Of a stretch of 25,656 nt of DNA, positions 1 through 7,280 are shown piece by piece. The first letter of the stretch is position 1. Each line of letters begins with the position of its first letter. The DNA comes from DASWYB01 sp036405195 (GTDB lineage Bacteria > Patescibacteriota > UBA1384 > 2-12-FULL-50-11 > DASWYB01). Location of the stretch: NCBI GenBank assembly GCA_036405195.1, contig DASWYB010000037.1:1-25656 (forward strand), read 5' to 3'. A program made the position numbers and the translations under genes. Below the pieces are notes generated by a model. It did not search any database and was not told where the DNA came from. It worked only from the letters and a program-made list of their open reading frames with translations.

Positions 1-172
1 ACGTCACTTTTGTTACTAGCTTCTCATCTGGATTCACTCGGCTGGTAAATTCGATCATATCGCCTATCTTAATGGCGCTTCGTTTCTCGTCATTTAAACG
101 GAGTTCCGATGTCTTTTTACCGCTTTTTATATTGTCAAACGGTCGGGGGTGGAGTCTCATTGAATGTAACAT
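1..172 (-). CDS. ASCH-domain protein, 5' part only (runs off the window)
   Basis: Reading the minus strand from the ATG at 172 gives 57 open codons that continue past position 1. The peptide begins MLHSMRLHPRPF, then has KSGKKTSELRLNDEKR and IKIGDMIEFTSR. This is the N-terminal pattern of ASCH domains (PUA-like fold): a short strand with LHP and PF, an IKxGxKTxExRL segment, and an IxxGDxIxF segment. ASCH domains are thought to bind RNA or modified nucleotides; the target here is unknown. The start is chosen because a TATAAT box lies exactly six bases upstream, the same arrangement as in many genes of this window. An internal ATG four codons later is the alternative. The gene is downstream of the M48 peptidase gene on the same strand but has its own promoter. 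Confidence 0.72.
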   Translation of the reverse strand, partial: MLHSMRLHPRPFDNIKSGKKTSELRLNDEKRSAIKIGDMIEFTSRVNPDEKLVTKVT

Positions 173-178
173 AAACCG

Positions 179-184
179 ATTATA
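179..184 (-). promoter_or_regulatory. -10 box of the ASCH gene (leaderless type)
   Basis: On the minus strand this is TATAAT followed by CGGTTT and the ATG. Initiation six to seven bases downstream of the box would put the first transcribed base on the start codon. No clear -35 was seen; that region lies inside the end of the M48 gene. Confidence 0.6.
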
Positions 185-192
185 CCTAAATT

Positions 193-984
193 CTAATTAC
201 TCTTGTAATTACCTAACACTTTCATCCGTTCATCGAGCGTCGGATGGGTTTTGGTAATTCGTAAGATGAGAGGAAACGGACGGGGTATCCAGACTCCCTC
301 TTTTTTATATATATCCTGTGACCGCTTAAAAAACGCAATCAATCCTTTAGCAGCCTTTGGATCAGTTGCTGCATACATGTCGGCGCGACGTTCGTTTCGA
401 CGTGAACGAACTAAAAAGAGTAAATAAAATATCACAGACGAAAGAATAGAAACTACCAATAAATTCCACTGAGTAGCCCTCACCATTTCACCATTAAACC
501 AACTCGCAAAAAAGAAGATAAAGACAATAACTCGTAAAGTTGATTGAGGATCATCATTCACATGATGCCCCAGTTCGTGTGCCAACACCGCCTCCACTTC
601 TTCATAAGAGCACTCCTCTAATAATCGACTCGTAAAAGTTACTCGTTTGTGTTTTCTGTTCCCTGTCGCATATGCGTTTGGCAACCTGCCTTTTATTTCA
701 AAAAACTCTACGTGAGTCACACCTCTCTGCTCGCAATACTTAACCAGTTTCTCTTTATGTTCGCCTGTATAGCGTTTAAATCTGAGACGGAAACGAAAGA
801 TGAAAAGCTGCAGAAGAGGCGCAGCGACGAGTAAAACAATAAGGGTTCCTGCTAGCGAAAGAATACTTCGGTTACTATTATATTGAAGCGTTCCTAACCA
901 GATACACAAAAATACAACCACAAAAGTGATCAGCGGAATCAGCCAGGTGCTATTGCGAATAATAAAGCAGTTAATAAGCTTCAT
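193..984 (-). CDS. M48-family (HtpX/Ste24-like) membrane zinc metalloprotease
   Basis: The 263-residue protein has two N-terminal hydrophobic segments (about residues 13-32 and 43-63), a cytosolic catalytic part with the zinc motif HELGH at 136-140, two more hydrophobic segments (about 152-162 and 174-192), and the motif NERRAD at 197-202, which supplies the third zinc ligand (E198) and the conserved Asp. This order matches HtpX-like M48 proteases, which degrade or process membrane proteins in the inner membrane. It is a little shorter than typical HtpX (about 280-290 residues) but has all metal ligands. It is the last gene of an eight-gene operon, nine bases after the NIF3/YqfO-like gene. 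No strong ribosome binding site precedes the ATG. Substrate unknown. Confidence 0.85.
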   Translation of the reverse strand: MKLINCFIIRNSTWLIPLITFVVVFLCIWLGTLQYNSNRSILSLAGTLIVLLVAAPLLQLFIFRFRLRFKRYTGEHKEKLVKYCEQRGVTHVEFFEIKGRLPNAYATGNRKHKRVTFTSRLLEECSYEEVEAVLAHELGHHVNDDPQSTLRVIVFIFFFASWFNGEMVRATQWNLLVVSILSSVIFYLLFLVRSRRNERRADMYAATDPKAAKGLIAFFKRSQDIYKKEGVWIPRPFPLILRITKTHPTLDERMKVLGNYKSN

Positions 985-993
985 CGCGATTAT

Positions 994-1314
994 TTATAAA
1001 GACAACATGGGGTAGATGTCTATAACAACTTCTTGGTAGGGATGAACATTCTTAATTACCTGGATAATTTCGTTCACTTGGTCTTTCTCGCAGGCAACTT
1101 CAATCCGTTCTTCGTCTACCATTTCTAATTTCCCCACTTCCCCAATGTGTGGATTAGCACCATCTCCTGGCTTAAAACGTCCCACACCTTTTACTGAGTA
1201 ACTACAGAATGTGTAATTCCCGACTCGTCCCGCTCCAGCTTCTCCTAATGCCTGGCGAACCTGGTCTGCATTTTCTTCTGGGACAAATACGACTAACTTA
1301 ACAAGTTCTTTCAT
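994..1314 (-). CDS. NIF3/YqfO C-terminal-like domain protein (CutA-like fold)
   Basis: This 106-residue protein begins with a V-x-F-V-P-E-E-N-A-D-x-V strand-helix unit, has GRVGNYTFCSYSVKGVGRF in the middle, and ends with NVHPYQEVVIDIYPM. These are the hallmarks of the CutA-like insert domain of NIF3-family proteins (YqfO), here as a stand-alone protein without the flanking metal-binding NIF3 halves. Stand-alone forms occur in many bacteria and have no settled function; the fold resembles PII/CutA trimeric proteins. The start is supported by AAAGG seven bases upstream of the ATG. It lies 19 bases after the IMPase-like gene in the same operon. Confidence 0.75.
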   Translation of the reverse strand: MKELVKLVVFVPEENADQVRQALGEAGAGRVGNYTFCSYSVKGVGRFKPGDGANPHIGEVGKLEMVDEERIEVACEKDQVNEIIQVIKNVHPYQEVVIDIYPMLSL

Positions 1315-1333
1315 CTAAGACCTTTCGATAAAA

Positions 1334-2098
1334 CTATTTAATGAATTGGGTCACTATTGAAAATAGTTTGGCGTATTGCGACTGGCTGCCCGCTATGAAG
1401 ATCCGATCGGTAGGATTAAGGTTCGAGGAACCTTCACGATTTGTTGCTTTACCGCCTGCTTCGTTCACAAGAAAAGACCCTGCAAAGTTTGGAAATGAAT
1501 CTTTGGCAAAGCAGATAACCCCACTCACTCTTCCACGCAGCAGATCACAATAATGAATAGCAACTGAATCAGTATTTGTAGCCAATTCGTAATTTGCTAA
1601 AGCATCTTCCAGTTCTTTTAATGAATCAGTCTCTCGCCATTGGCTTGAAATACGAAAAATAACCTTTTTATTCTCTACTTTGTTATCTATATTTACCGAA
1701 ACTCCATTCATAAATGAACCCTTACCTCGATAGGCGGTAAATAGTTTATCTATAGAGGGATCGTAAACAGCGGCAAACTGTGCCTGACCATCTAGAATAT
1801 GGCTGACAACAATCGCGTAATGCGGCCGACCTTCTATAAAATTTTTCGTACTGCTAATCGGATCAATAACCCAAACATTTGATGTAGCTTGAAAATTATC
1901 GTTTTCTTCCTCTGCAAAAACTGAGTGATCGTCACCTAACTTAGTAATAATGTCCGTTAAGCCACGTTCAATCCGTAGATCCTCCTCCGTAAGATATTGT
2001 TTGGTAATTCCAATATCTTTAACCTTGCCTGATTCTTCTTTTAAACGTTTACCAGCGTCCGTAATGAATTCGATAATTTCCGAGTACGTAGATTCCAT
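1334..2098 (-). CDS. Inositol monophosphatase/CysQ-like protein with altered metal site
   Basis: The 254-residue protein has the overall layout of the Mg-dependent IMPase/CysQ/FBPase fold. An acidic motif EEE at 63-65 matches the GEE motif, WVIDP at 76-80 matches the first half of the WxxDPxDGTxNF signature, and a C-terminal segment ending LVNEAGG (about 210-216) matches the WDxAAGxLLVxEAGG region. Two metal-binding positions are not kept: the second Asp of DPxDGT is Ser82, followed by Ser83 instead of Gly, and the WD pair before AAG is P203-N204. Family members dephosphorylate inositol phosphate, 3'-phosphoadenosine 5'-phosphate or fructose bisphosphate. Without these ligands, ordinary two- or three-metal catalysis is doubtful, so it may have weak or changed activity. 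It sits two bases after the HIT gene in the operon. Confidence 0.75.
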   Translation of the reverse strand: MESTYSEIIEFITDAGKRLKEESGKVKDIGITKQYLTEEDLRIERGLTDIITKLGDDHSVFAEEENDNFQATSNVWVIDPISSTKNFIEGRPHYAIVVSHILDGQAQFAAVYDPSIDKLFTAYRGKGSFMNGVSVNIDNKVENKKVIFRISSQWRETDSLKELEDALANYELATNTDSVAIHYCDLLRGRVSGVICFAKDSFPNFAGSFLVNEAGGKATNREGSSNLNPTDRIFIAGSQSQYAKLFSIVTQFIK

Positions 2099-2100
2099 CG

Positions 2101-2523
2101 CTATACCTCGCTCTTTAGCATTGCTTTGAGGATCTCCATCTGTTCGGGAGAGACCTCGATTGGTTTTAATTCAGTTTTCATCGGCCAATCTGCATCTGTG
2201 TATTCCTGATTACCGAGTGCCACGGGTTGAGAGTAACGTGGAATAAAGTGAAAGTGAACATTGGGGTCCACCATCATCAAAGCTAAGTAGTTAAACTTTT
2301 CTGCTCCAAATGTATTTCTTAAAAGTTCCTCCGTTTCCTTAGTTACTAAAGAAAATTCCGTCCATGCATCGGAAGAAAGCTTTCCTAAATTTGTGACATC
2401 GGACTTGGCAGCAATAACCAACGATCCAATGGTTACCTGCTGAGGCCGTAAGAGAACTACCCAATGGTCATATTCTTTAATTAATGATTCAGGATACCCA
2501 AAAGCTTGGACTGTTTGGTTCAT
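2101..2523 (-). CDS. HIT-family nucleotide hydrolase/transferase-like protein
   Basis: The 140-residue protein has the HIT core: a DHWVVLLRPQQVTIGSLVI strand pair near residues 19-37 and the signature N-V-H-F-H-F at 88-93 followed by IPRY. The family motif is HxHxHxx; here the first His is Asn88, while H90 and H92, which correspond to the central and catalytic His, are present. HIT proteins hydrolyse or transfer nucleoside monophosphates from substrates such as dinucleoside polyphosphates or nucleoside phosphoramidates. The ATG overlaps the stop of the upstream unknown gene by four bases, and AAGGAG lies just upstream of it, so translational coupling is likely. The neighbouring Nudix and IMPase-like genes also belong to nucleotide-handling families. 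Confidence 0.8.
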   Translation of the reverse strand: MNQTVQAFGYPESLIKEYDHWVVLLRPQQVTIGSLVIAAKSDVTNLGKLSSDAWTEFSLVTKETEELLRNTFGAEKFNYLALMMVDPNVHFHFIPRYSQPVALGNQEYTDADWPMKTELKPIEVSPEQMEILKAMLKSEV

Positions 2524-3071
2524 AGCATCTCCTTCGTTTTTAAATTGACTTTTACCCGGACTTTTTCTGTCATTGTTTTCTGGCTCACATAAGCAAGCAC
2601 GTCACTGTCAGGATCATACAGTTCTATCATATCCAAATCACCTCGAGGAAAAATACGGGCGCCCTTACGTTCTTTTCCATCCAAGAGTGATTGTTTTAAA
2701 TCCGTATACTGATTTGACTCTACATAAAAATCTACATCGCCTACATGATGCCGATATGGATCTGGTTTCCGAATATAAAGATACGTGTACGTTGCTTCTG
2801 GTATTTCACCATCAGCGGGTATAATAATTGGCTTGCGAAGCCTAAAATATTTTTGATCTACGTTATCTGACGGCTCGGTCATTTCTTCACGCAGTTTTAC
2901 TAAATAGCTGTACTCATCGTCGTAATGACAAAAAACACCCATATTTCCAGCGTTGGGCAGATAGTATCCAAACGACTGTTTACAGAGTTTATAACAAGAT
3001 TCGTGAATATATTTAATCGCGTCTAGCAACTGTTCTTTGTTTCCAATAGGACTAAATCGATAGAGCTTCAT
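2520..3071 (-). CDS. Unrecognised 183-residue protein
   Basis: I do not recognise this family. The protein is soluble in appearance, with no signal peptide or membrane segment, mixed alpha/beta character and many aromatic residues. Visible features are a conserved-looking stretch PNAGNMGVFCHYDDEY (about 39-54), a PxxYxYLYIRKPDPYRHHVGDVDF region near 92-114, and an acidic segment DLDMIELYDPDSDVLAYV near 144-161. It lies inside the eight-gene operon, five bases after the Nudix gene and overlapping the HIT gene by four bases, and GGAG sits eight bases before its ATG. Tight coupling with Nudix and HIT genes hints at a link with small-molecule or nucleotide chemistry, but that is only guilt by association. 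Confidence 0.6.
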   Translation of the reverse strand: MKLYRFSPIGNKEQLLDAIKYIHESCYKLCKQSFGYYLPNAGNMGVFCHYDDEYSYLVKLREEMTEPSDNVDQKYFRLRKPIIIPADGEIPEATYTYLYIRKPDPYRHHVGDVDFYVESNQYTDLKQSLLDGKERKGARIFPRGDLDMIELYDPDSDVLAYVSQKTMTEKVRVKVNLKTKEML

Positions 3072-3076
3072 ATTGA

Positions 3077-3664
3077 TTACTCCATTCCATACAGTAGTTT
3101 ACGAAACTGCTCTCTTTGGGATGGGTCATAAAGTGCACGCAGAGCAAATCGGCCAAGCATTCCTTCTTTGTCGTGAAAGTCATCTCGTGCCATTATCTCT
3201 ACTAGGCCATCAAAAGAGATTGGTTTGAATTGTATCCTCTCTCCTGAATCAAGAGACTGAGAGCCAAAAGGGCGGCAACCTCGTGCAACGTACGTATAAA
3301 CAGACCATTCAATTTTGGAAACAGGCTGCACCGCATCAATAAGCTCCCATTCAGAAGCTTCATAACCCGTTTCTTCTCTTAACTCACGTTTTGCGCCCTC
3401 AAGAGGATCTTCTCCTTTATCAATCCGACCGCCTGCGAAACCAATAAACGGAGGTTTACCAGGCTGTTCTTGCTCGAGCAATAAAATATTGCCATCTTCT
3501 AATATCGGAATTATGAGAGCTGTATCGTCTCGCTTGAGCTTTTCAAATATTTTAACGGTGCCATCAAACTGTAGTTGCTCCCATTGGTAAACATCAAAAA
3601 TAATCCCATTAAAAACTTTCTTAGCATTTTCAGGTAACGGTTGTTTCGATAGAGGTTTGTTCAT
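3077..3664 (-). CDS. Nudix hydrolase, ADP-ribose pyrophosphatase-like
   Basis: The 195-residue protein carries a perfect Nudix box: G79, five residues, E85, seven residues, then R93-E94-L95-R96-E97-E98-T99-G100-Y101. The N-terminal part, with FEKLKRDDTALIIPIL and LLLEQEQPGKPPF, and the FAGGRID entry into the box resemble the ADP-ribose/NDP-sugar pyrophosphatase branch rather than MutT. Such enzymes split X-diphosphates to XMP plus phosphate-X using Mg. The substrate cannot be read from the sequence. The start overlaps the stop of the Ldh_2 gene by four bases, so the two are probably translated together. Confidence 0.85.
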   Translation of the reverse strand: MNKPLSKQPLPENAKKVFNGIIFDVYQWEQLQFDGTVKIFEKLKRDDTALIIPILEDGNILLLEQEQPGKPPFIGFAGGRIDKGEDPLEGAKRELREETGYEASEWELIDAVQPVSKIEWSVYTYVARGCRPFGSQSLDSGERIQFKPISFDGLVEIMARDDFHDKEGMLGRFALRALYDPSQREQFRKLLYGME

Positions 3665-4632
3665 ACGTATCCTAATTGTTTAAGAATAACATCCTCAACC
3701 TCAACCATTCCTGTTGAGAGAGCTTCTTGGTAAGCCATATGTGTTCGATCACCTGGCAACCGCATTCGTGATCCACTTTTTGTTCTTGCTTGTCGCATTT
3801 TGCGCACTAAGTCGGAACAGTTTGTTTTAAATTCTGCTGTGTCGACAAGTAAGTTTGGATCAATGGCGATGAACAAAGTACCCCACTCGCCCTCAAGTTG
3901 ACCATACGCGGCTTTCACCAGCGGGCCCGCCATAACTTCAACAACCATTCCAATTCCGGATCCCTTATAACTTCGATCAAAAGGCAATAAAGCTCCATCC
4001 ATTGCCGCACCAGGATCTGTTGTAGGTTTACCTTCGGAGTCAATTGCCATATGTTCTGGGATACTTTCACCCCGTGCCTTGGCAAGAATTAAGCCATAAA
4101 ATGTCATCGCAGAGGTAGCCATATCGAAGACGACCGGCTCTTCGTTCGTAGGGAACGCAAACCCTATTGGATTCGTGCCAAAAAGCGGATCAATGCTATC
4201 AAAGGGGGCCGTTGAGGCAGGAGATCGAGACATCATAATCCCAATTAAGTCTTCCTTTGCTATTCTCTCAACGTAAAATGCCTGTGAACCATTACTCGAA
4301 AATGTGTTGTGTACGCCAACTATTCCAAAGCCATGTTCTTTCGCCTTGGCGATAACCGCGTCCGTAGCAACTTGACTCACCAATGGCGCCGGATGAGCAC
4401 CAGCATTAATAAGCTGGGAAAGTTTGGTGTCTCGTTCAACTCTCATCTCATGCTGAGGCGTAATATTCTGGAGTGGTTCCTTACCCGTCATTTTAATAAT
4501 GCCTTGAGTCTTCACCCCGGCCATTTCCGCCCATATTAAATACTCTGCGATTCGTTCGGACTCTTCTTTCGTAAATTTTTTCTGCAGAGTTGTTTCAACT
4601 TTATGCCGTAGTATATCAATTGCAATTTTCAT
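3661..4632 (-). CDS. Ldh_2-family (malate/lactate/ureidoglycolate-type) NAD(P)-dependent dehydrogenase
   Basis: At 323 residues this is slightly shorter than the usual 330-360 of the Ldh_2 (YlbC/AllD/ComC) family. Matching segments are the central FGTNPIGFAFPT, the VVFDMATS strand, DPGAAMDGALLPF and YKGSGIGMVVEVM, which form the NAD(P)-binding and dimer core of this family, unrelated to Rossmann-type lactate dehydrogenases. Members oxidise 2-hydroxy acids such as malate, L-lactate, sulfolactate or ureidoglycolate. The classical catalytic His is likely in the N-terminal half (for example H97, in the KEHGFGIVGVHNTFSSN region, or H105), but I cannot assign it with certainty. It follows the GNAT gene by two bases. 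Confidence 0.82.
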   Translation of the reverse strand: MKIAIDILRHKVETTLQKKFTKEESERIAEYLIWAEMAGVKTQGIIKMTGKEPLQNITPQHEMRVERDTKLSQLINAGAHPAPLVSQVATDAVIAKAKEHGFGIVGVHNTFSSNGSQAFYVERIAKEDLIGIMMSRSPASTAPFDSIDPLFGTNPIGFAFPTNEEPVVFDMATSAMTFYGLILAKARGESIPEHMAIDSEGKPTTDPGAAMDGALLPFDRSYKGSGIGMVVEVMAGPLVKAAYGQLEGEWGTLFIAIDPNLLVDTAEFKTNCSDLVRKMRQARTKSGSRMRLPGDRTHMAYQEALSTGMVEVEDVILKQLGYV

Positions 4633-4634
4633 AC

Positions 4635-5120
4635 CTAGAAACCTTTCTTTGAAAGTCGTACTAAGGCTTTTTTCATATCCCCACTAAATAAAACCAAGTC
4701 TTTCACCGGTTCAAAGCCTAAGGATTTATACCAACGTAAAGGAAACTCATGGTCTGCAAAAGTAAGAGCTTCCCACACGTCGGCATCATATTTCTCAATT
4801 GCCGTCTCAAACATTACTTTTAATAAGCGAGATCCCGCTCCGCGTGCCTGATAATCTGGATGGACAAAAATCTCGCCATCAACTAAATGGTTGCCATTCC
4901 ACCACGGCTTAATACCAGCGATAAAAGCACCAATAACTTTTGAATCATCCTCAGCAACAAAAGCTAAATCTGGTTGGTGTTTAAACCAATACGCCAAAAG
5001 ATCACGCGCTGAATCTTTCTCCCACCGCTCCCCCACATCAAATACTCGGTAAGCTTCGCAGTAAACTTCGGCCAATATGTCTAAGTCGGATTCGTTCATT
5101 AAACGTATATTTATTTCCAT
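4635..5120 (-). CDS. GNAT-family N-acetyltransferase
   Basis: The 161-residue protein shows the GNAT order: N-terminal IRLMNESDLDILAEVY, a central beta strand DLAFVAEDDSKVIGAFIAG, the acetyl-CoA-binding motif A with DYQARGAGSRLL (the Q/RxxGxG/A loop), and C-terminal WYKSLGFEPVKDL. It should transfer an acetyl group from acetyl-CoA to an amine; the acceptor is unknown. It is the first gene of an eight-gene operon and appears leaderless, because a TATACT box ends six bases before the ATG and no Shine-Dalgarno sequence precedes it. The seven downstream genes follow with gaps of -4 to 19 bases. Confidence 0.82.
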   Translation of the reverse strand: MEINIRLMNESDLDILAEVYCEAYRVFDVGERWEKDSARDLLAYWFKHQPDLAFVAEDDSKVIGAFIAGIKPWWNGNHLVDGEIFVHPDYQARGAGSRLLKVMFETAIEKYDADVWEALTFADHEFPLRWYKSLGFEPVKDLVLFSGDMKKALVRLSKKGF

Positions 5121-5126
5121 GCGTCG

Positions 5127-5135
5127 AGTATACCA
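5127..5135 (-). promoter_or_regulatory. Extended -10 promoter of the eight-gene operon
   Basis: The minus strand reads six T, then TGG-TATACT, six bases and the ATG of the GNAT gene. The TGn extension explains why no -35 is visible. The predicted transcript begins on the start codon. Confidence 0.65.
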
Positions 5136-5182
5136 AAAAAGAAAGTATTTTACTTACTCCTCTTTTCATTGACCATCTTTTA

Positions 5183-6202
5183 TTAACTCACTTCGCCTAC
5201 AAAAGACTCGGTAAAACGGTCACGTACTTGCGACGCGTTGTTTCCGTTTCCAAGTAAATACATGAGCTTTATTTGAGCCGCCACATCAGTCATATCCCGA
5301 CTCGAAATAGCACCAGCTTCAAGAGCCCGTACCGCAGGTTCATCATTCGTCATCTTTGAACTATTACCACCCAAAAACTTGGTGGTAATAATGACAACAA
5401 TGTCTTGCTTCACCATGCTTTCAATAAATGGAAGAAACGATCCTCTCCCTTGGTCTGGGACACTGCCAGCCCCGTGTGATTTAAGAACAATCCCTTTAAT
5501 CTCTCCTCGTTCTACCAGCGAAGTCAGCAGCATAGGATCTAATCCGGGGACAATATCAATACAAATGATTGAGCTACTAAACTGTGGCGAACGACGCTCA
5601 AATATTCCGCCTTGTCGTTTCCTTACGAGACCTGAAAAGCTAATACCGTTTGCCGTAACTTGTGCCAAAGGTGGAAACGCTGGACTAGAAAAAGCTGCGA
5701 AGTTAGATTCACTCACTTTTACCGTTCGACATCCTCGTAATACTACATCGTGAAATGAAACCATCACTTCACATATGTGCTGATCAATGGCTAAACAGCA
5801 CGCGCGAACACTATGCTCTAAGTTAAAGTGTGCATCATCACCGTACACACTTAAAGGTAATTGAGACCCTGTCAGTACCACCGGTTTGTTCAAAGTTGAC
5901 CCTAAACTGAAGGCTAAGGCTGAAGCTGTGTATGCCATTGTATTCGTCCCATGCGCAACAACAAATCCGTCATACTGATCATACTTTTCAGTAATGCGCT
6001 GGTGCAGGAGCATCCACTCATCAATCCCTACGTTTGTGCTATCAAGATTTACCACGACTTCAAAATCTAACTCTGCAATATCGTGCAAACGGGGAACTTG
6101 ATTCATGAGTTCTTGAATGTAGTGAGCAGTCCGAACCACATTATTTTCGACGATAGAAAAAATCGTTCCGCCCATGGATAATAAAAGAATCTTCGGTTTC
6201 AT
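5183..6202 (-). CDS. L-asparaginase-like protein (AnsA/AnsB fold) with Asp-to-Asn in the catalytic triad
   Basis: The 339-residue protein has the full-length asparaginase layout: GGTI with the nucleophile Thr at position 13, the substrate-binding D54-S55, the second signature VVAHGTNTMAYTASALAFSL starting at 81, the KPVVLTGSQLPLS segment near 106-118, and a K at 162 in the RTVKVSESNF region. The family's second triad is Thr-Asp-Lys, with the Asp in HGTDT. Here that residue is Asn87 (codon AAT), while Thr86 and Lys162 are kept. The enzyme normally hydrolyses L-Asn to L-Asp and ammonia. The substitution may lower or change activity. There is no signal peptide, so it acts in the cytoplasm. It is transcribed from its own promoter, upstream of the GNAT operon on the same strand. 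Confidence 0.85.
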   Translation of the reverse strand: MKPKILLLSMGGTIFSIVENNVVRTAHYIQELMNQVPRLHDIAELDFEVVVNLDSTNVGIDEWMLLHQRITEKYDQYDGFVVAHGTNTMAYTASALAFSLGSTLNKPVVLTGSQLPLSVYGDDAHFNLEHSVRACCLAIDQHICEVMVSFHDVVLRGCRTVKVSESNFAAFSSPAFPPLAQVTANGISFSGLVRKRQGGIFERRSPQFSSSIICIDIVPGLDPMLLTSLVERGEIKGIVLKSHGAGSVPDQGRGSFLPFIESMVKQDIVVIITTKFLGGNSSKMTNDEPAVRALEAGAISSRDMTDVAAQIKLMYLLGNGNNASQVRDRFTESFVGEVS

Positions 6203-6211
6203 ATACTCCGC

Positions 6212-6220
6212 ACTATATCA
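6212..6220 (-). promoter_or_regulatory. Extended -10 promoter of the asparaginase gene
   Basis: The minus strand reads a T run, then TGA-TATAGT, nine bases and the ATG. The predicted 5' untranslated region is only about two or three bases. Confidence 0.6.
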
Positions 6221-6236
6221 AAAAAATTCATACTCC

Positions 6237-7244
6237 TTAAAAATGATCAGGCAAGAGTCCTTGCGTAACGCAATCTCGGAAACTCCAATGTGGCATATCC
6301 TCTGTTTTATACGTCCAAAAGAACCACCCCTGTGCTTTCTCAAAAACTTCGAGCTGCGCTTTTCCGTAACTTTTAAAAGCTTCACCCTTTTCTTGGTCGG
6401 AGAGCCCCTTGAGAGATAAAGGATCCAATCCTAAACTCCATTCACCAACCACTACAGGAACTTTTTCTTGTATCTGAGAAATCAGGCGTCCCCATTCACC
6501 ATACGTTTTTTCAAGGTGCCCCATAAAATTAAGTGCTTTATCTTCGTCCGAAAAACACTGGTACATATGCATGTCTAATACCACATCCCCCATAGAAGAA
6601 TTTGTCATAAAAGGGATCCAGGCAGGAGGATCAAACGCATCATGGATGACAATCTTGTTTTGATATCCTTCTCTCCTCAGCGTTTCATATGCATGACGAT
6701 AATACGTTTCCAAAATTGGTTTTTGAATTGTCCAGTGGGGCTCATTGAGCAATTCAATACCTATAACGTGCGGATAACTTTGGTATCTCTCGCCAAGCCG
6801 TTTCAGAACAAAAAGACTTTGATCTCTGTGGGCAACATCGTTTGGCCAATTAATCGCACCTTTTTGACCACTATGGTCCCAGCCATTCTGGCTGCCTGAC
6901 GCAGTGTGTACATCTATAATGACCGACAATCCGTAATCTTTAGCCGCTTCAATGGCAAAATCGAGATATTCAATTGCACCAAGGTAAGGCGGAGCGTCGC
7001 CAAAAATTCCATGACCGATTGGTATACGAACAGCGTTTAATCCACGTTCGGCAATCCAGGCAAAGTCATCACGTGTAATATAACTCTGCCGATGACGATC
7101 CACTACTTCGAAAGCCCGATTTCCCAGCTCTCGACAGAAAGACCATTCGTCTTCCGCGGTATAGCCTGAAAAAAGGCTGGGGGTAATCCATTTTTCCAGT
7201 ACCAGCCATCCCCCAAGATTCACTCCTCGAAATATATTTTTCAT
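6237..7244 (-). CDS. Glycoside hydrolase family 5, exo-beta-1,3-glucanase-like (EXG type)
   Basis: The 335-residue protein starts directly with RGVNLGGWLVLEKWITPSLF, the entry motif of fungal-type exo-1,3-glucanases of GH5 (subfamily 9 pattern). It continues with GLNAVRIPIGHG, then IIDVHTASGSQNGWDHSG, then IGIELLNEPH with the acid/base E168, and VVVGEWSL with the nucleophile E268. Both catalytic Glu residues and the conserved VRIPIG and SQNG-DNSG-like loops are present. These enzymes release glucose from beta-1,3-glucans. No signal peptide or anchor is visible, so it would be cytosolic or exported by an unknown route. It is a single-gene unit 34 bases upstream of the asparaginase start, with a TATAGT box six bases before the ATG. 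Confidence 0.82.
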   Translation of the reverse strand: MKNIFRGVNLGGWLVLEKWITPSLFSGYTAEDEWSFCRELGNRAFEVVDRHRQSYITRDDFAWIAERGLNAVRIPIGHGIFGDAPPYLGAIEYLDFAIEAAKDYGLSVIIDVHTASGSQNGWDHSGQKGAINWPNDVAHRDQSLFVLKRLGERYQSYPHVIGIELLNEPHWTIQKPILETYYRHAYETLRREGYQNKIVIHDAFDPPAWIPFMTNSSMGDVVLDMHMYQCFSDEDKALNFMGHLEKTYGEWGRLISQIQEKVPVVVGEWSLGLDPLSLKGLSDQEKGEAFKSYGKAQLEVFEKAQGWFFWTYKTEDMPHWSFRDCVTQGLLPDHF

Positions 7245-7250
7245 ACGGTT

Positions 7251-7256
7251 ACTATA
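7251..7256 (-). promoter_or_regulatory. -10 box of the GH5 gene (leaderless type)
   Basis: TATAGT on the minus strand, followed by AACCGT and the ATG. There is no TGn extension here; the sequence upstream is AT-rich. Confidence 0.5.
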
Positions 7257-7280
7257 TTAATTTATATCGTAAGCCCAAAA

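Noticed and set aside
649..834. Plus-strand ORF inside the M48 gene, and similar opposite-strand ORFs throughout the window
   Set aside because: They lie fully within well-supported genes, lack family motifs and have unlikely amino acid composition, so they are shadows of the real genes.
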